Counted from the first letter of the stretch, positions 32,895 through 41,574 are shown. The stretch is 64,000 bases of DNA from Bin87 sp965116785 (GCA_965116785.1 OZ220731.1:1550001-1614000), one strand, 5' to 3'. Translations and numbers: made by a program. The notes: generated by a model from the letters alone, not told the origin.

Positions 32895-32979
32895 GGAAAC
32901 CTGCGAAAGACGGCCCTGCAGGCCGGGTGCCGGCATTCTAGGGTGCGGGGGCTATGGGGTCAAGGCGACTCGATGCGGC

Positions 32980-33405
32980 TCAACTGCCGGACCAGCCGGT
33001 GGCGCGTTCGGGCGTGATCCGTATCACCGGGTTGCCTTCAAGGGGCATCTCGCGATACTGGGGATACTTGCCGCGCAGCAGCGCAATCGCCGCCGGTGGC
33101 TCGGGTCCGTCTTCCACCAGCTCGGCACGGCCCTGCACCAACAGGTACCAGAGCCGGGTCCAATCTGCGTCGTAGTGGTCGATGACCAACGAGACCTGCG
33201 GGTTCGCGAGGATGTTGCGCACGCGCCTGAGGCCAGTCAGGCTGCCGCGCTTGGGCTTGGCGTCCAGCACCGAGTAGATGTGCTCTCCGTCGTAGGCGAA
33301 GCACACCGGTATGACATGGGGACGCCCGTTGGCGTCGGCGGTGGCCAGGTGGCCCACTGGAGTGTCGGCAAGCCTGTCCGCTTGCTGCTCCGTCAGGCTA
33401 ATCAC
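32980..33405 (-). CDS. PPOX-class F420-dependent/FMN-binding split-barrel protein
   Basis: A 141-residue split-barrel flavoprotein resembling pyridoxamine-phosphate-oxidase-class proteins: VGHLATADANGRPHVIPVCFAYDGEHIYSV, then LANPQVSLVIDHYD and RLWYLLVQGRAELV. This pattern fits the TIGR03668-type F420-linked group. The end of the NnrD-like gene overlaps its start by 8 bases, so they are coupled. Confidence 0.85.
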   Translation of the reverse strand: MISLTEQQADRLADTPVGHLATADANGRPHVIPVCFAYDGEHIYSVLDAKPKRGSLTGLRRVRNILANPQVSLVIDHYDADWTRLWYLLVQGRAELVEDGPEPPAAIALLRGKYPQYREMPLEGNPVIRITPERATGWSGS

Positions 33406-34990
33406 TGGTTACCTCGGAGCCGCGCAGGCCGGCCATGATCGCGGGGATGCGATCCAGCAGGTCGCTGGCGACAACGCCGGCGTCTCCGCGCTCGGCGCGC
33501 ACTTGCTCAGCCGCCGTGCCGTGGAGGAACCCGCCAAGCCGCCCGGCGTCGTAAGGTGCGAGACCCTGGGCCAGCAGCCCGCCGATGATGCCGGTGAGCA
33601 CGTCGCCGGTGCCGCCGGCGGCCAACGCCGGATTGGCGAAGGGGAGAATGCAGCGTCGGCCATCAGATGAAGCGACAACAGTATGCGCGCCCTTGAGCAG
33701 GACGGTCTGTCGCCATCCCGCTGCCGATTGGCTGGCGACGCCGATGCGATCCGCCTGCACTTGCGCGGTGGGTTGGCCGGTAAGGGTCGCCATTTCGCCC
33801 GGGTGAGGAGTCAGCACTGCTGGGGCACGCAGCCGATCGGCCCAATGGGCGCATCGCGAGAGGCTGTTCAGACCGTCGGCGTCGACCACGATTGGCAGCG
33901 AAGGCGGGTCTTCACCGCCCAACAGGAGGCGATCCATCAGCGCGGTGGTACCCTTCGACCAACCCAGGCCACAGCCCACCGCCATGGCGGAATAGTTGTC
34001 GATACGTTCGCGTACCACGTCAGCGGCCGACGGGTCGATGCGTCCATCGGCGTCCTCAGGAAGGGGCAGGTGGATAGTTTCCGTAAGCCGTGAGGCGGCC
34101 ATCCGGTACACCGATTCGGAAGCTGCCAGGGTCACAAGCCCTGCGCCGGCGCGATGGGCGCCCCAAACTGCCAGCGAGGCTGCCCCCACGAAATTGCGCG
34201 AGCCGGCAACGGTCAACAGGTGACCGAACGTGCCTTTGTGGGACGTCAGGGGACGCGAGGGAAGAAGGAGGCGAGCTAACTCCGGGGTCATCCACTCGGT
34301 GGACAGGTCGCCATCGGCGGATGCGGATACCTCGTCAGGCAAACCGATCCCAAGAATCGTGATTCGGCCCGCGCGCCCTGCGCCGGGGAAATTGGCTATT
34401 CCGTACTTGGGATGGCAGAGAGCAAGAGTCTCGTCGGCGACGATCGTCCGCGGGTCAACGTCCCCGGTGTCCGGGTTGACGCCGGTGGGCAGATCCACGG
34501 CGATAACGGGCAGACCGGGCCGGCGGGAACGGACGCGGTTGGCGAGGGCCGCAACCTCCCCAACGAGGCCATCCAGAGGGCGGTATCGTCCGGCGCCCAA
34601 GATTGAGTCGACAACGGCGTCGCTACGGCGCAGCAAACGGCACAGGTTGGACAATCCATCGTCATCGGCCGAGTCGATCACCGCAACCCCGTATCCGAGG
34701 GCAACAGTCATCTTTGGATCTATCTCGGGGCGTCCGCGAACGATGTAGCAGCACACGTCCGCGCCCCAGCGGGCCAGATGACGGGCCAGAACTAGCCCAT
34801 CGGCGCCGTTGTTGCCGGGCCCGACCAACACTAGGACACGGCGGCCGGCGGCTCCGCCCATGCTCTCGCGCACTCGCCGGGCGCAAGCCAAACCGGCGTT
34901 TTCCATCAGCGTGTCGGTGCTGACGCCGGCGGTTTCGGATGCGGCCTCCAGGGCCTGCATCTCGGCGACGGTGACGACCTTGACAGCCAT
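33398..34990 (-). CDS. nnrE-nnrD: Bifunctional NAD(P)H-hydrate epimerase / ADP-dependent dehydratase
   Basis: A 530-residue repair enzyme for hydrated NAD(P)H. The N-terminal YjeF_N epimerase domain has VGPGNNGADGLVLAR and DLPTGVNPDTG; the C-terminal ribokinase-like dehydratase has SHKGTFGHLLTVAGS, LTPHPGEMATL and NPALAAGGTGDVLTG. ATG 34990 is preferred as it begins 4 bases after acpS ends and leads straight into VKVVTVAEMQALE; a second ATG 10 codons earlier is possible but lies within acpS. The pairing with acpS is common in bacteria. Confidence 0.94.
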   Translation of the reverse strand: MAVKVVTVAEMQALEAASETAGVSTDTLMENAGLACARRVRESMGGAAGRRVLVLVGPGNNGADGLVLARHLARWGADVCCYIVRGRPEIDPKMTVALGYGVAVIDSADDDGLSNLCRLLRRSDAVVDSILGAGRYRPLDGLVGEVAALANRVRSRRPGLPVIAVDLPTGVNPDTGDVDPRTIVADETLALCHPKYGIANFPGAGRAGRITILGIGLPDEVSASADGDLSTEWMTPELARLLLPSRPLTSHKGTFGHLLTVAGSRNFVGAASLAVWGAHRAGAGLVTLAASESVYRMAASRLTETIHLPLPEDADGRIDPSAADVVRERIDNYSAMAVGCGLGWSKGTTALMDRLLLGGEDPPSLPIVVDADGLNSLSRCAHWADRLRAPAVLTPHPGEMATLTGQPTAQVQADRIGVASQSAAGWRQTVLLKGAHTVVASSDGRRCILPFANPALAAGGTGDVLTGIIGGLLAQGLAPYDAGRLGGFLHGTAAEQVRAERGDAGVVASDLLDRIPAIMAGLRGSEVTSD

Positions 34991-34994
34991 CGCG

Positions 34995-35429
34995 TCAATC
35001 GGCGCGGGGAGCCGCGTCATCGCCCCAGAGGGTGGCCTTACTGGCTTCCAGCGATTCCGGGGTGTCGGGCCGGAGGGCTACCGCGACGACCATGGCAAAC
35101 CCCCGGGAGTGGGTGAGGCTGATGGCAATTTCGGTGACGCCCAACCGTTCGGCGCGTCGCCGTGCCCGTCCGTGGAGTCGCGGGCTTGGCGCGCCACTGG
35201 GGGCGCGGACGACCTCCACATCCCTCCAGCCCACGCCGCGAAAGCCGGTACCGAGAGACTTCATCACCGCCTCTTTGGCCGCGAAGCGGGCTGCCAGATT
35301 GGGCGCGCGACCACGGCAATAGGCGATTTCGCCAGGAGTGAAAACACGGCGCAGGAACCGATCGCCGTACCGGTCCAGCACACTGGCCACGCGATCGATT
35401 TCAATGAAGTCAACGCCGGTGGAAAGCAT
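34995..35429 (-). CDS. acpS: Holo-[acyl-carrier-protein] synthase
   Basis: A 144-residue phosphopantetheinyl transferase. The N-terminal GVDFIEIDRV holds the Mg-binding Asp, and ARFAAKEAVMKSLGTGF is the family signature with the second acidic ligand. The C-terminal SLTHSRGFAMVVAV is typical. A roughly 20-residue tail beyond the domain makes it slightly long. Confidence 0.95.
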   Translation of the reverse strand: MLSTGVDFIEIDRVASVLDRYGDRFLRRVFTPGEIAYCRGRAPNLAARFAAKEAVMKSLGTGFRGVGWRDVEVVRAPSGAPSPRLHGRARRRAERLGVTEIAISLTHSRGFAMVVAVALRPDTPESLEASKATLWGDDAAPRAD

Positions 35430-35452
35430 GTACCATCAGCAGACCGGCTGGA

Positions 35453-36331
35453 TCAATCGCCGTCGTGTCCCCCAATGTGAAGGTCGGTGAGGATGTGGGA
35501 AACCGAGTAGGTGCGATTGAGGACGTAGAAATGGATGCCCGGCACGCCGTTGGCCCACAGGTCCTCGGCCTGGCGCGTGGCGTGCTCGATGCCGATTTCG
35601 CGCACGGCGCGATTGTCTTCGGAGAAGCGTTCCAGGCGGGCGTCCAGCAGGGGCGGGATCGTCGCGCCGCACAGGGAGGTGAAACGCCGGATTTGCGGAG
35701 TGCTCAGGATGGGCAAAACCCCGGGGATGATGGGGATGGTAATGCCCGCGGCGGCCGCGCGCTCCTGTAGGTCGTAGAAGTAGTCGTTGTCGTAGAAAAG
35801 TTGGGTGATGAGAAAGTCCGCGCCCAGATCCTGCTTCAGGCGGGCGTAGGCGATATCGGTTTCCAGGCTGATCGACTCGGTATGACCTTCGGGATAGCAG
35901 GCGCCGGCTACGCCAAAGTCGAAATTGGCGCAGATGTGCTGGATGAGTTCGGTGGCGTGGGCGAATTCGTCCTCGCCGGGCGGCTCATCTTCGGTTCCCG
36001 GAGGACGGTCACCGCGCAGGGCGATTATGTTTTCGATGCCGGCCCCCTGGAGACGCTGGAGCACGCCGTGTACTTCGCCACGGCTCTGGGCCACGCAGGT
36101 GAGGTGGGCCATGACCTCCATGTCTCCGCGTCGCTTGAGGCGCATGGTGATCTCTTCGGTGAACGCCCGGGTGCCTCCTCCGGCCCCGTAGGTCACGGAG
36201 ACGAAGTCAGGGGAGAATCGGTGCAGGCGACTAGCCACGTCGACGACCCCGGGGACCCCGTCCGCATCCCGAGGCGGGAAGAATTCGAACGAAATGGTTC
36301 TTCGGTTGCTGAGGATGTCCTTGATTTTCAA
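35453..36331 (-). CDS. metF: Methylenetetrahydrofolate reductase
   Basis: A 292-residue FAD enzyme making 5-methyl-THF for methionine synthesis. The usual start is LKIKDILSNRRTISFEFFPP, so TTG 36331 with AGGA 9 bases upstream is chosen; the open frame further upstream has no such support and runs into the enoyl-CoA hydratase gene. Catalytic Glu is in SFEFFPP; FVSVTYGAGGG, IIALRGDRP, and ADFLITQLFYD are family segments. Confidence 0.94.
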   Translation of the reverse strand: MKIKDILSNRRTISFEFFPPRDADGVPGVVDVASRLHRFSPDFVSVTYGAGGGTRAFTEEITMRLKRRGDMEVMAHLTCVAQSRGEVHGVLQRLQGAGIENIIALRGDRPPGTEDEPPGEDEFAHATELIQHICANFDFGVAGACYPEGHTESISLETDIAYARLKQDLGADFLITQLFYDNDYFYDLQERAAAAGITIPIIPGVLPILSTPQIRRFTSLCGATIPPLLDARLERFSEDNRAVREIGIEHATRQAEDLWANGVPGIHFYVLNRTYSVSHILTDLHIGGHDGD

Positions 36332-36407
36332 ACCGATAAATCCTAAATGGTCAACCCGGAGACAGGCCGCGATAGCACTGTGGGCAAAGCGCTGTGGCGA
36401 TGGGGCT

Positions 36408-37187
36408 TCAGAACTCAGGTTGACGCTTTTCTTTGAACGCCTGTATCCCCTCGCGAGGATGGTTGGACGTCGCGAATACGTGGGTAAAGGTCGCGCCTTC
36501 CAGCGCGACGCCATCCTTCAGTGGAAGATCCTGGCTGCTGCGGGCCAGGTTTTTCATGAGGCTCAACCCCACCCGGCTCTTTCGGCGCAGGCCAACCAAC
36601 AGGGCTTCCAGTTCATGCTCAAGGTTTTCAGGAGGCGCAGATCGCAAAGCCAGACCCCACTCGACGGCTTCCTTGCCAGTTAGCCATCTGCCCGTGGTCA
36701 AGAGTTCCATGGCCCGGGGCATGCCCACACGGCGCGGGAGACGCTGGGTGGAGCCACCGCCCGGGATCAACCCGAAGTTGGCGTGCTGGTCTCCGATGCG
36801 CGCGTCGTCGGACACGAGGGCCATATCGCACGCCATCATCAGCTCCATGCCCCCGGCCAGGGCGTAACCATGCACGACGGCTATGGTCGGGATGGGCATC
36901 GCCTCCAGGGCGAAGAACGCGTCGTTGAGGTCCTTTACGTAGTGGGGAAGCAACGAGAGGTCGTCGAAGACCTGGTCGAAATACAGCAAGTCGGCGCCGG
37001 CGCAAAAGCCACGGCCCTCGCCTCGCACGACCATCGCTTTGACAGCAGAGTTATCGCTGACGGTGGCAACGGCGTGGGAAAACTCGCCGAGCAAGTCTGG
37101 GCTGAGGGCGTTCAGGGCGTCTGGCCGGTTCAGACGGAGGGTAGCAACGTGGTCTCCCACCGAAAGCGTAATGTTGCTATACTCCAT
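36408..37187 (-). CDS. Enoyl-CoA hydratase/isomerase family protein
   Basis: A 259-residue crotonase-fold protein; ATG 37187 has AGGAG 5 bases upstream. CoA-binding and oxyanion segments are GRGFCAGADL and VHGYALAGGMELMMACDMAL; RIGDQHANFGLIPGGGSTQRLPR follows. The second catalytic Glu common in hydratases is not clear: the Gly-Gly-Gly-Ser region is present but the preceding residue is Pro. Substrate unknown. It may start transcription from the AT-rich gap shared with DUF167. Confidence 0.88.
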   Translation of the reverse strand: MEYSNITLSVGDHVATLRLNRPDALNALSPDLLGEFSHAVATVSDNSAVKAMVVRGEGRGFCAGADLLYFDQVFDDLSLLPHYVKDLNDAFFALEAMPIPTIAVVHGYALAGGMELMMACDMALVSDDARIGDQHANFGLIPGGGSTQRLPRRVGMPRAMELLTTGRWLTGKEAVEWGLALRSAPPENLEHELEALLVGLRRKSRVGLSLMKNLARSSQDLPLKDGVALEGATFTHVFATSNHPREGIQAFKEKRQPEF

Positions 37188-37263
37188 TCGATCTCCTGCC
37201 AATCGCGTCGGTTCGCCCGGCGGTATGCGCCCATACTATACCAGACGTACTATCACGGCATTG

Positions 37264-37575
37264 ATGACCACACCGGTCACATCCCGCTTGCGGGTAAGGG
37301 TGCAGCCCAAGGCCACACGGTCGGAGATTGCAGGGTGGTACGGCGACGCGCTGAAGGTGCGCACCACGGCACCCGCAGTTGCCGGCAAGGCCAATCGGGC
37401 GGTGGCGGAGATGTTGGCCCGCGTCCTGGGCATCCCTCGCACCACTGTCAGCATCGCGCGCGGCCACGGATCCAGGGACAAGCTTATGGAAATAGTCGGA
37501 ATCGACGAGCCGGAACTGATGCGGCGCCTCGAAGATCTGGTGCGGCCCGATAAGTCGGCTGCGACAACCCTTTGA
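37264..37575 (+). CDS. DUF167 (YggU-type) protein
   Basis: A 103-residue small alpha/beta protein. RVRVQPKATRSEIAGWYGDALKVR and APAVAGKANRAVAEMLARVL are the family signature. No function is established. No ribosome site is evident; a TACTAT at 37248-37253 would start transcription within a few bases of the ATG, which fits leaderless translation. It is followed by the phosphatase gene after 34 bases. Confidence 0.85.
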   Translation: MTTPVTSRLRVRVQPKATRSEIAGWYGDALKVRTTAPAVAGKANRAVAEMLARVLGIPRTTVSIARGHGSRDKLMEIVGIDEPELMRRLEDLVRPDKSAATTL

Positions 37576-37609
37576 CCACGGACCGGTTTGCCGGCACACG
37601 GAGCGACCC

Positions 37610-38089
37610 ATGCAAGACAATTTTCGCAACTTCAGCTGGATTTTGCCCGGCGCGCTGGCGGGAGCCATGGGGCCAACCGAGCGCCGGCACCTGATCTATT
37701 TCGAGCTCAACGACGTCACGGCGCTTGTGCGCATGGAAGAGCGAACGATCTCGGGGGAGCCGTGGGGTTTCGAGGAACTCTTCGAGCCGGTGCCGGATTT
37801 CGAAGCTCCATCGGTGGAGCAGATTGACCGGATCGTCACCTTCACGGAGCAGCAGATCGAGACCTGGGAACGGCCCACGGTGGTAACCTGCGCCGCCGGG
37901 ATCGGCCGGACGGGGACGATACTGGCGTCCTACCTCGTGAACACCGGTTGGGAACCCGACGAGGCGATTGACTACATCCGGCAATTGCGGCCCGGCTCGG
38001 TCCAGACGGCGTCCCAGGAAGAGGCGGTACGGCAATACGCGGCTTTCGTCAAAGAACGCAACGACAACATGCCCCGGCGGTACCGCTGA
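37610..38089 (+). CDS. Protein tyrosine/dual-specificity-phosphatase-like protein
   Basis: A 159-residue protein with a Cx5R active site at CAAGIGRTG, Cys94 and Arg100; it follows VVT rather than the usual VHC, so the preceding His is replaced by Thr93. General-acid Asp could be D63 in VPDFEAPS. The fold (ERPTVVTCAAGIGRTGTILASYLV) is that of cyclin-like dual-specificity phosphatases. A phosphoprotein, phospholipid or sugar phosphate could be the substrate. Confidence 0.8.
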   Translation: MQDNFRNFSWILPGALAGAMGPTERRHLIYFELNDVTALVRMEERTISGEPWGFEELFEPVPDFEAPSVEQIDRIVTFTEQQIETWERPTVVTCAAGIGRTGTILASYLVNTGWEPDEAIDYIRQLRPGSVQTASQEEAVRQYAAFVKERNDNMPRRYR

Positions 38090-38123
38090 TTTTCAGAAGA
38101 GACTTGGGTTTGAGCAAGAAAAC

Positions 38124-38150
38124 GGGGTCCGAGTTCGCAACTCGGACCCC
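38124..38150 (-). terminator. Intrinsic terminator of zinc-ribbon gene 1
   Basis: GGGGTCCGAGTT (38124-38135), loop CGC, AACTCGGACCCC (38139-38150), a perfect 12-bp stem. Read on the minus strand it is followed by GTTTTCTTG, so it ends the gene at 38178-38417. Confidence 0.8.
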
Positions 38151-38177
38151 GATACGGTTAACCTGAGTGTCGAGTGT

Positions 38178-38417
38178 CTACGCGACCAGCAATTCGTCGG
38201 ACTGCGGCTTCGCTGGCGCGGCGGCCGGCACGGACTGGACCATCGGCTCTGGGTCGCCGGGCATCTCACGGCTGCACTGCAGGCACTGGCGGTAATCGCC
38301 GTAGATGTCGCGGATTTGGCGCACGTCACCGCCGCAGTGGGGGCAGGAGCCCAAATCCACGCGCCGGCGGCGTACGCCCCGTACAGACCGCGCCCGATTC
38401 AGCGTGCTCTCCATCAT
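38178..38417 (-). CDS. Small zinc-ribbon protein 1
   Basis: A 79-residue protein; ATG 38417 has AAGGAG 5 bases upstream. A basic N-terminus (NRARSVRGVRRRRVD) is followed by a four-Cys zinc ribbon, SCPHCGGDVRQ and YRQCLQCSREM, and a Pro/Ala-rich tail. The ribbon is nearly the same as in the next gene: CPxCGGD, a D-(I/T)-(Y/F)-G-x-Y centre and QC-x-x-C. It has its own terminator. The function is unknown; nucleic-acid or protein binding is a guess. Confidence 0.7.
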   Translation of the reverse strand: MMESTLNRARSVRGVRRRRVDLGSCPHCGGDVRQIRDIYGDYRQCLQCSREMPGDPEPMVQSVPAAAPAKPQSDELLVA

Positions 38418-38531
38418 CTCATCTCCTTGACTCGGCGGCTGGTGGGGGTCGCCAGTCGTGACAGTGCGTACTGGGTTGTCGGTAAATTGTTGCCGGTTGT
38501 CGCTACGGTCGAGATGCGGTGTTAAAAATTT

Positions 38532-38559
38532 GCGGCCTCGGAGCCAAGTCCGAGGCCGC
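38532..38559 (-). terminator. Intrinsic terminator of zinc-ribbon gene 2
   Basis: GCGGCCTCGG (38532-38541), 8-base loop, CCGAGGCCGC (38550-38559). On the minus strand it is followed by AAATTTTTAAC. It ends the gene at 38591-38809 and separates the twin genes. Confidence 0.8.
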
Positions 38560-38590
38560 TGCCTGCGGTTGCTTGTGCTCGGTATCTTGA

Positions 38591-38809
38591 TCAGGCCGGA
38601 ACCTTTTCGCGATGGTCGGTTGGATTCGATGGCATGTTCATGGCGGCCATGGTCGTGGCGGTTACTGGGCTGGAAGCGACGCGTCGGATTTCGCGACCGC
38701 ATTGGGCACACTGGTGGTAGACTCCGAAAGTGTCCCTCATGCGACAAATGTCGCCGCCGCAGCGGGGACACGCCTTGAGCTTCAACGATTTGCGGGTTAG
38801 GGTCTGCAT
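38591..38809 (-). CDS. Small zinc-ribbon protein 2
   Basis: A 72-residue protein that begins MQTLTRKSLKLKACPRCGG and continues with DICRMRDTFGVYHQCAQC. Four Cys form a ribbon matching the neighbour's over about 30 residues. GGAG lies just upstream of the ATG. The gene is divergent from a JAMM protein, with a dyad element in between. A tandem duplication is likely. No function is recognised. Confidence 0.7.
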   Translation of the reverse strand: MQTLTRKSLKLKACPRCGGDICRMRDTFGVYHQCAQCGREIRRVASSPVTATTMAAMNMPSNPTDHREKVPA

Positions 38810-38880
38810 TTCTCCATCCTGTTGGCGATCGTCGCCGCGGTGGTCGGGGCGGGCTGTCGGTTTATGATTTCAGTTTACAG

Positions 38881-38915
38881 CCACTGTATTACCGGAGTAT
38901 TACGGTAACCAGTGG
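38881..38915. promoter_or_regulatory. Nested dyad between divergent genes, possible operator
   Basis: CCACTG (38881-38886) and CAGTGG (38910-38915) enclose TTACCG (38889-38894) and CGGTAA (38903-38908). GTATTAC also occurs twice as a direct repeat, at 38886 and 38897, one helical turn apart. It sits between zinc-ribbon gene 2 and the JAMM gene, in AT-richer sequence that also holds their promoters. Confidence 0.45.
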
Positions 38916-38968
38916 ATTAACGGCCGAATTAGAATATCAGGCTACGGTTTTCGTAACAAGGGGGTTTA

Positions 38969-39457
38969 ATGGCCAATTTGGGCGATCCGCTGGAAATTCC
39001 GGCTGAAATCATGGATGCCGTGTTCCGCCACGCCCGAGATTGCTTTCCTGCGGAGTGCTGCGGATGGCTCAGTGGCCCGGCGGACGGAACCTCGGTGACC
39101 GGAATCCGTCCCGTGGCCAACGACCAGGCGTCGGGAAATCACCCCACGGTGGCGGAGCGCACGGCCGAGTCGGCGTACGTGTTCAGCACGGCGGACCTTC
39201 TGGACCTGAACAACAGCCTGGATTCCCAGAACCCGCCGCGAATCATCTACCACTCCCATCCCAACGGCCGGGCCTACCTGTCGGAAACCGACCGGGCCGT
39301 GGCGACCAGCCCCTGGGGGGACGGCCCGGCCTATCCCGTGCAGCAGTTGGTCGTGGGAATTGACGGCGAGCGCGTGGTGGAAGCGGCGCTGTTCGATTGG
39401 GACGACACCGCTGGGGGGTTCGTTGAGCTGGCTCGGTTTGACGGCTACGCGATCTAA
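38969..39457 (+). CDS. JAMM/MPN-domain metalloprotease-like protein (M67 type)
   Basis: A 162-residue single-domain protein. Glu29 in FPAECCGWLSG and the JAMM motif HSHPNGRAYLSETDR (His95, His97, Ser105, Asp108) are all present, so it should bind zinc and be active. Free-standing bacterial members cut isopeptide or thiocarboxylate adducts of small ubiquitin-like sulfur carriers, for example Mec in mycobacteria. No sulfur-carrier gene is adjacent. AAGGGGG precedes the ATG by 5 bases. Confidence 0.88.
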   Translation: MANLGDPLEIPAEIMDAVFRHARDCFPAECCGWLSGPADGTSVTGIRPVANDQASGNHPTVAERTAESAYVFSTADLLDLNNSLDSQNPPRIIYHSHPNGRAYLSETDRAVATSPWGDGPAYPVQQLVVGIDGERVVEAALFDWDDTAGGFVELARFDGYAI

Positions 39458-40467
39458 TGGGATGGCGCGCCTAGGAGCGCGACCCATATCGCTCCGGCCA
39501 CCGTGACCAATAGCATCAGCACCAGCGCGCACACTATCGCCGGTTGGGGCAGGCGGTTGCGCCCCCATAACAGCACGCCGCCCATCACAATCAGACCCAA
39601 CGCTATCACGCCGGCGATGTAATGCTCGAGATCCGCGGTGTTGACCACGACGCCCTTGCGGTAGAAGAAGTCGGCGTAGGCCAGGATCGTGATGTTGAAA
39701 ACGCAGCTGCCGTACACTCCGGCAAAGCCCAGGTCGGCGGCGCCCAGGCGGGCAGCGGCGAATGTCGCTGAGATTTCCGGCATACTGGTGACCAGGGCCA
39801 CCGCCAGTATGCCGAGGACTCCCGAGGATATGCCGGTCTCGTGAGCGATCTGGTCCATGCTCTGAGCGAGGAGAACACCGGACACAATCACGCCGACGGA
39901 CACCAGGGCAAACATCACCCAAGCCCGGCGCAGCGTTATGCCGGACTCCGCTTCTTCCTGCTGGGAGCCGGCCGGCCGGCGCTGGTACACGATCCACATG
40001 CCGATGAAGTACACGACCAGGACGATAATGGACGACAGGCCAACCTGCCACACGCTCACGCCGCTCTTGATCAACGAGAAAATCACCGCCAGCCCGGTCA
40101 GCGCGGCGGCCAGCATAATCAAGTAGCCCTGCTCCGGGGCGACGCGCTGCACGAACCGCTTACCCCCAAAAAGCAACGCGACGACTGCCAGAATCAATAT
40201 GTTGAACATATTGGAGCCGAGGACATCCCCCAGGGCCAACTCCGGGTTATCGATGCGCACGGCCGTGATGTTGTTCGACACCTCAGGCAGGGACGTGGCC
40301 AGCGCAACGAGGATGCTGCCTACGAAAAGGCGCCCCCATCCGGTCAGGGACGCCAAGGCATCGCCATATTTGGCGAGATAAGTGCCCAGGAAGACCACCG
40401 CAACCGCACTGGTCAGAAAGATGACTACGGCGACGGCAAGGCCGACGCCGGAGAGAAGGTTGAGCAC
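39454..40467 (-). CDS. Sodium/calcium exchanger family membrane protein
   Basis: A 337-residue CaCA antiporter with two alpha-repeats, GSILVALATSLPEVSNNI with GDVLGSNMFNILIL, and GILAVALVTSMPEISATF with YGSCVFNITIL. Both keep the cation-binding Glu. About ten membrane segments are visible. It likely expels Ca2+ with Na+ or H+. It converges on the JAMM gene with a 4-base overlap, and follows leuB by 15 bases. Confidence 0.92.
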   Translation of the reverse strand: MLNLLSGVGLAVAVVIFLTSAVAVVFLGTYLAKYGDALASLTGWGRLFVGSILVALATSLPEVSNNITAVRIDNPELALGDVLGSNMFNILILAVVALLFGGKRFVQRVAPEQGYLIMLAAALTGLAVIFSLIKSGVSVWQVGLSSIIVLVVYFIGMWIVYQRRPAGSQQEEAESGITLRRAWVMFALVSVGVIVSGVLLAQSMDQIAHETGISSGVLGILAVALVTSMPEISATFAAARLGAADLGFAGVYGSCVFNITILAYADFFYRKGVVVNTADLEHYIAGVIALGLIVMGGVLLWGRNRLPQPAIVCALVLMLLVTVAGAIWVALLGAPSH

Positions 40468-40482
40468 GGGGAGCGACCCAGC

Positions 40483-41574
40483 CTAACCGATAGCGCTGGC
40501 GATGAGGTCGCCCATCTGCGTGGTCGACGTCGCGGCGTCGCCGGAGGTGGCGATGTCGGCCGTGCGGTAGCCCTGCTCGAGAACGGACTGGACGGCGCGC
40601 TCGACGGCCGCTGCCTCTTCCGTGAGGCCCAAGGAGTACCGTAGCATCATGGCCGCGCTGAGAACCGAGCCGCAGGGGTTGGCGATACCCTGGCCGGCGA
40701 TGTCCGGAGCGGTGCCGTGAATCGGTTCGTAGAAACCGGGGGTTCGCGCTCCGTCCTGGGGCACGCCCGAAAGGCTCGCAGAGGGCAGGAGGCCCATGGA
40801 CGCGGCGAGGATGGCGGCTTCGTCGGTGAGGATGTCGCCAAAGGTGTTCTCGGCAACAATCACGTCGTAGGAAGCGGGCCGGAGTACAATCTGCATGGCG
40901 CAAGCGTCCACCAGGGCATGCTCGAGTTCCACGTCGGGGTATTCGCCGGCCAGGCGCGTGGCGGTGGCGCGCCAGAGCCGCGAGGTTTCCAGCACGTTGG
41001 CCTTATCCACGGAAGTCAACTTGCCGCGGCGCCCGCGAGCCAACTCGAACCCGACGCGAAGCACGCGCTCGATTTCCGATTCCGAGTAGCGCATGGTGTC
41101 AACGCCGACGATGCCCTGGGGGGTCTCGGTGCGGCCCTTGGGTTGCGCGTAGTAGAGGCCGCCGGTCAGTTCGCGAACGACCACCATGTCCACGCCCTCC
41201 AGCACATGAGGCTTCAGGACACTGGAATCGGTGAGTTGCGGATAAACCTTGACCGGGCGGATGTTGGCGAACACGTTAAGATGGGCGCGCAGGGCGAGCA
41301 AACCGTCCTCGGGTCGAGTGGGAGCCGAAGGGTCGTCCCACTTGGGCCCGCCCACCGCACCAAAGAGGACCGCGTCTGCGGAAGTGGCCAAATCGCGGAC
41401 GCCGTCGGTCAGCGGGGCGCCGTGTTTGTCGATGGATATGCCGCCGACGTCACCGTACTCGAGGATGAAATTGTGCCCAAAGGCGCGACCCACGGCCTGC
41501 ATGGCCTTGACGCCCTCGGCGGTAACTTCGGGTCCGATACCGTCGCCACCCAGCACGGCGATGTTGAAATCCAT
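40483..41574 (-). CDS. leuB: 3-isopropylmalate dehydrogenase
   Basis: A 363-residue NAD enzyme of leucine synthesis. FNIAVLGGDGIGPEV starts the chain; GPKWDDP, the metal/catalytic region AENTFGDILTDEAAIL and the NAD-binding GSAP-like EPIHGTAPDIAGQGIANP follow. ATG 41574 is preferred to the GTG three codons earlier because of spacing to GGAG. It has its own promoter about 70 bases upstream. leuA, leuC and leuD are not in the window. Confidence 0.95.
   Translation of the reverse strand: MDFNIAVLGGDGIGPEVTAEGVKAMQAVGRAFGHNFILEYGDVGGISIDKHGAPLTDGVRDLATSADAVLFGAVGGPKWDDPSAPTRPEDGLLALRAHLNVFANIRPVKVYPQLTDSSVLKPHVLEGVDMVVVRELTGGLYYAQPKGRTETPQGIVGVDTMRYSESEIERVLRVGFELARGRRGKLTSVDKANVLETSRLWRATATRLAGEYPDVELEHALVDACAMQIVLRPASYDVIVAENTFGDILTDEAAILAASMGLLPSASLSGVPQDGARTPGFYEPIHGTAPDIAGQGIANPCGSVLSAAMMLRYSLGLTEEAAAVERAVQSVLEQGYRTADIATSGDAATSTTQMGDLIASAIG

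Noticed and set aside
36332..36514. Upstream extension of metF
   Set aside because: No start with ribosome site, overlaps the enoyl-CoA hydratase gene, and the MetF core begins right at TTG 36331.
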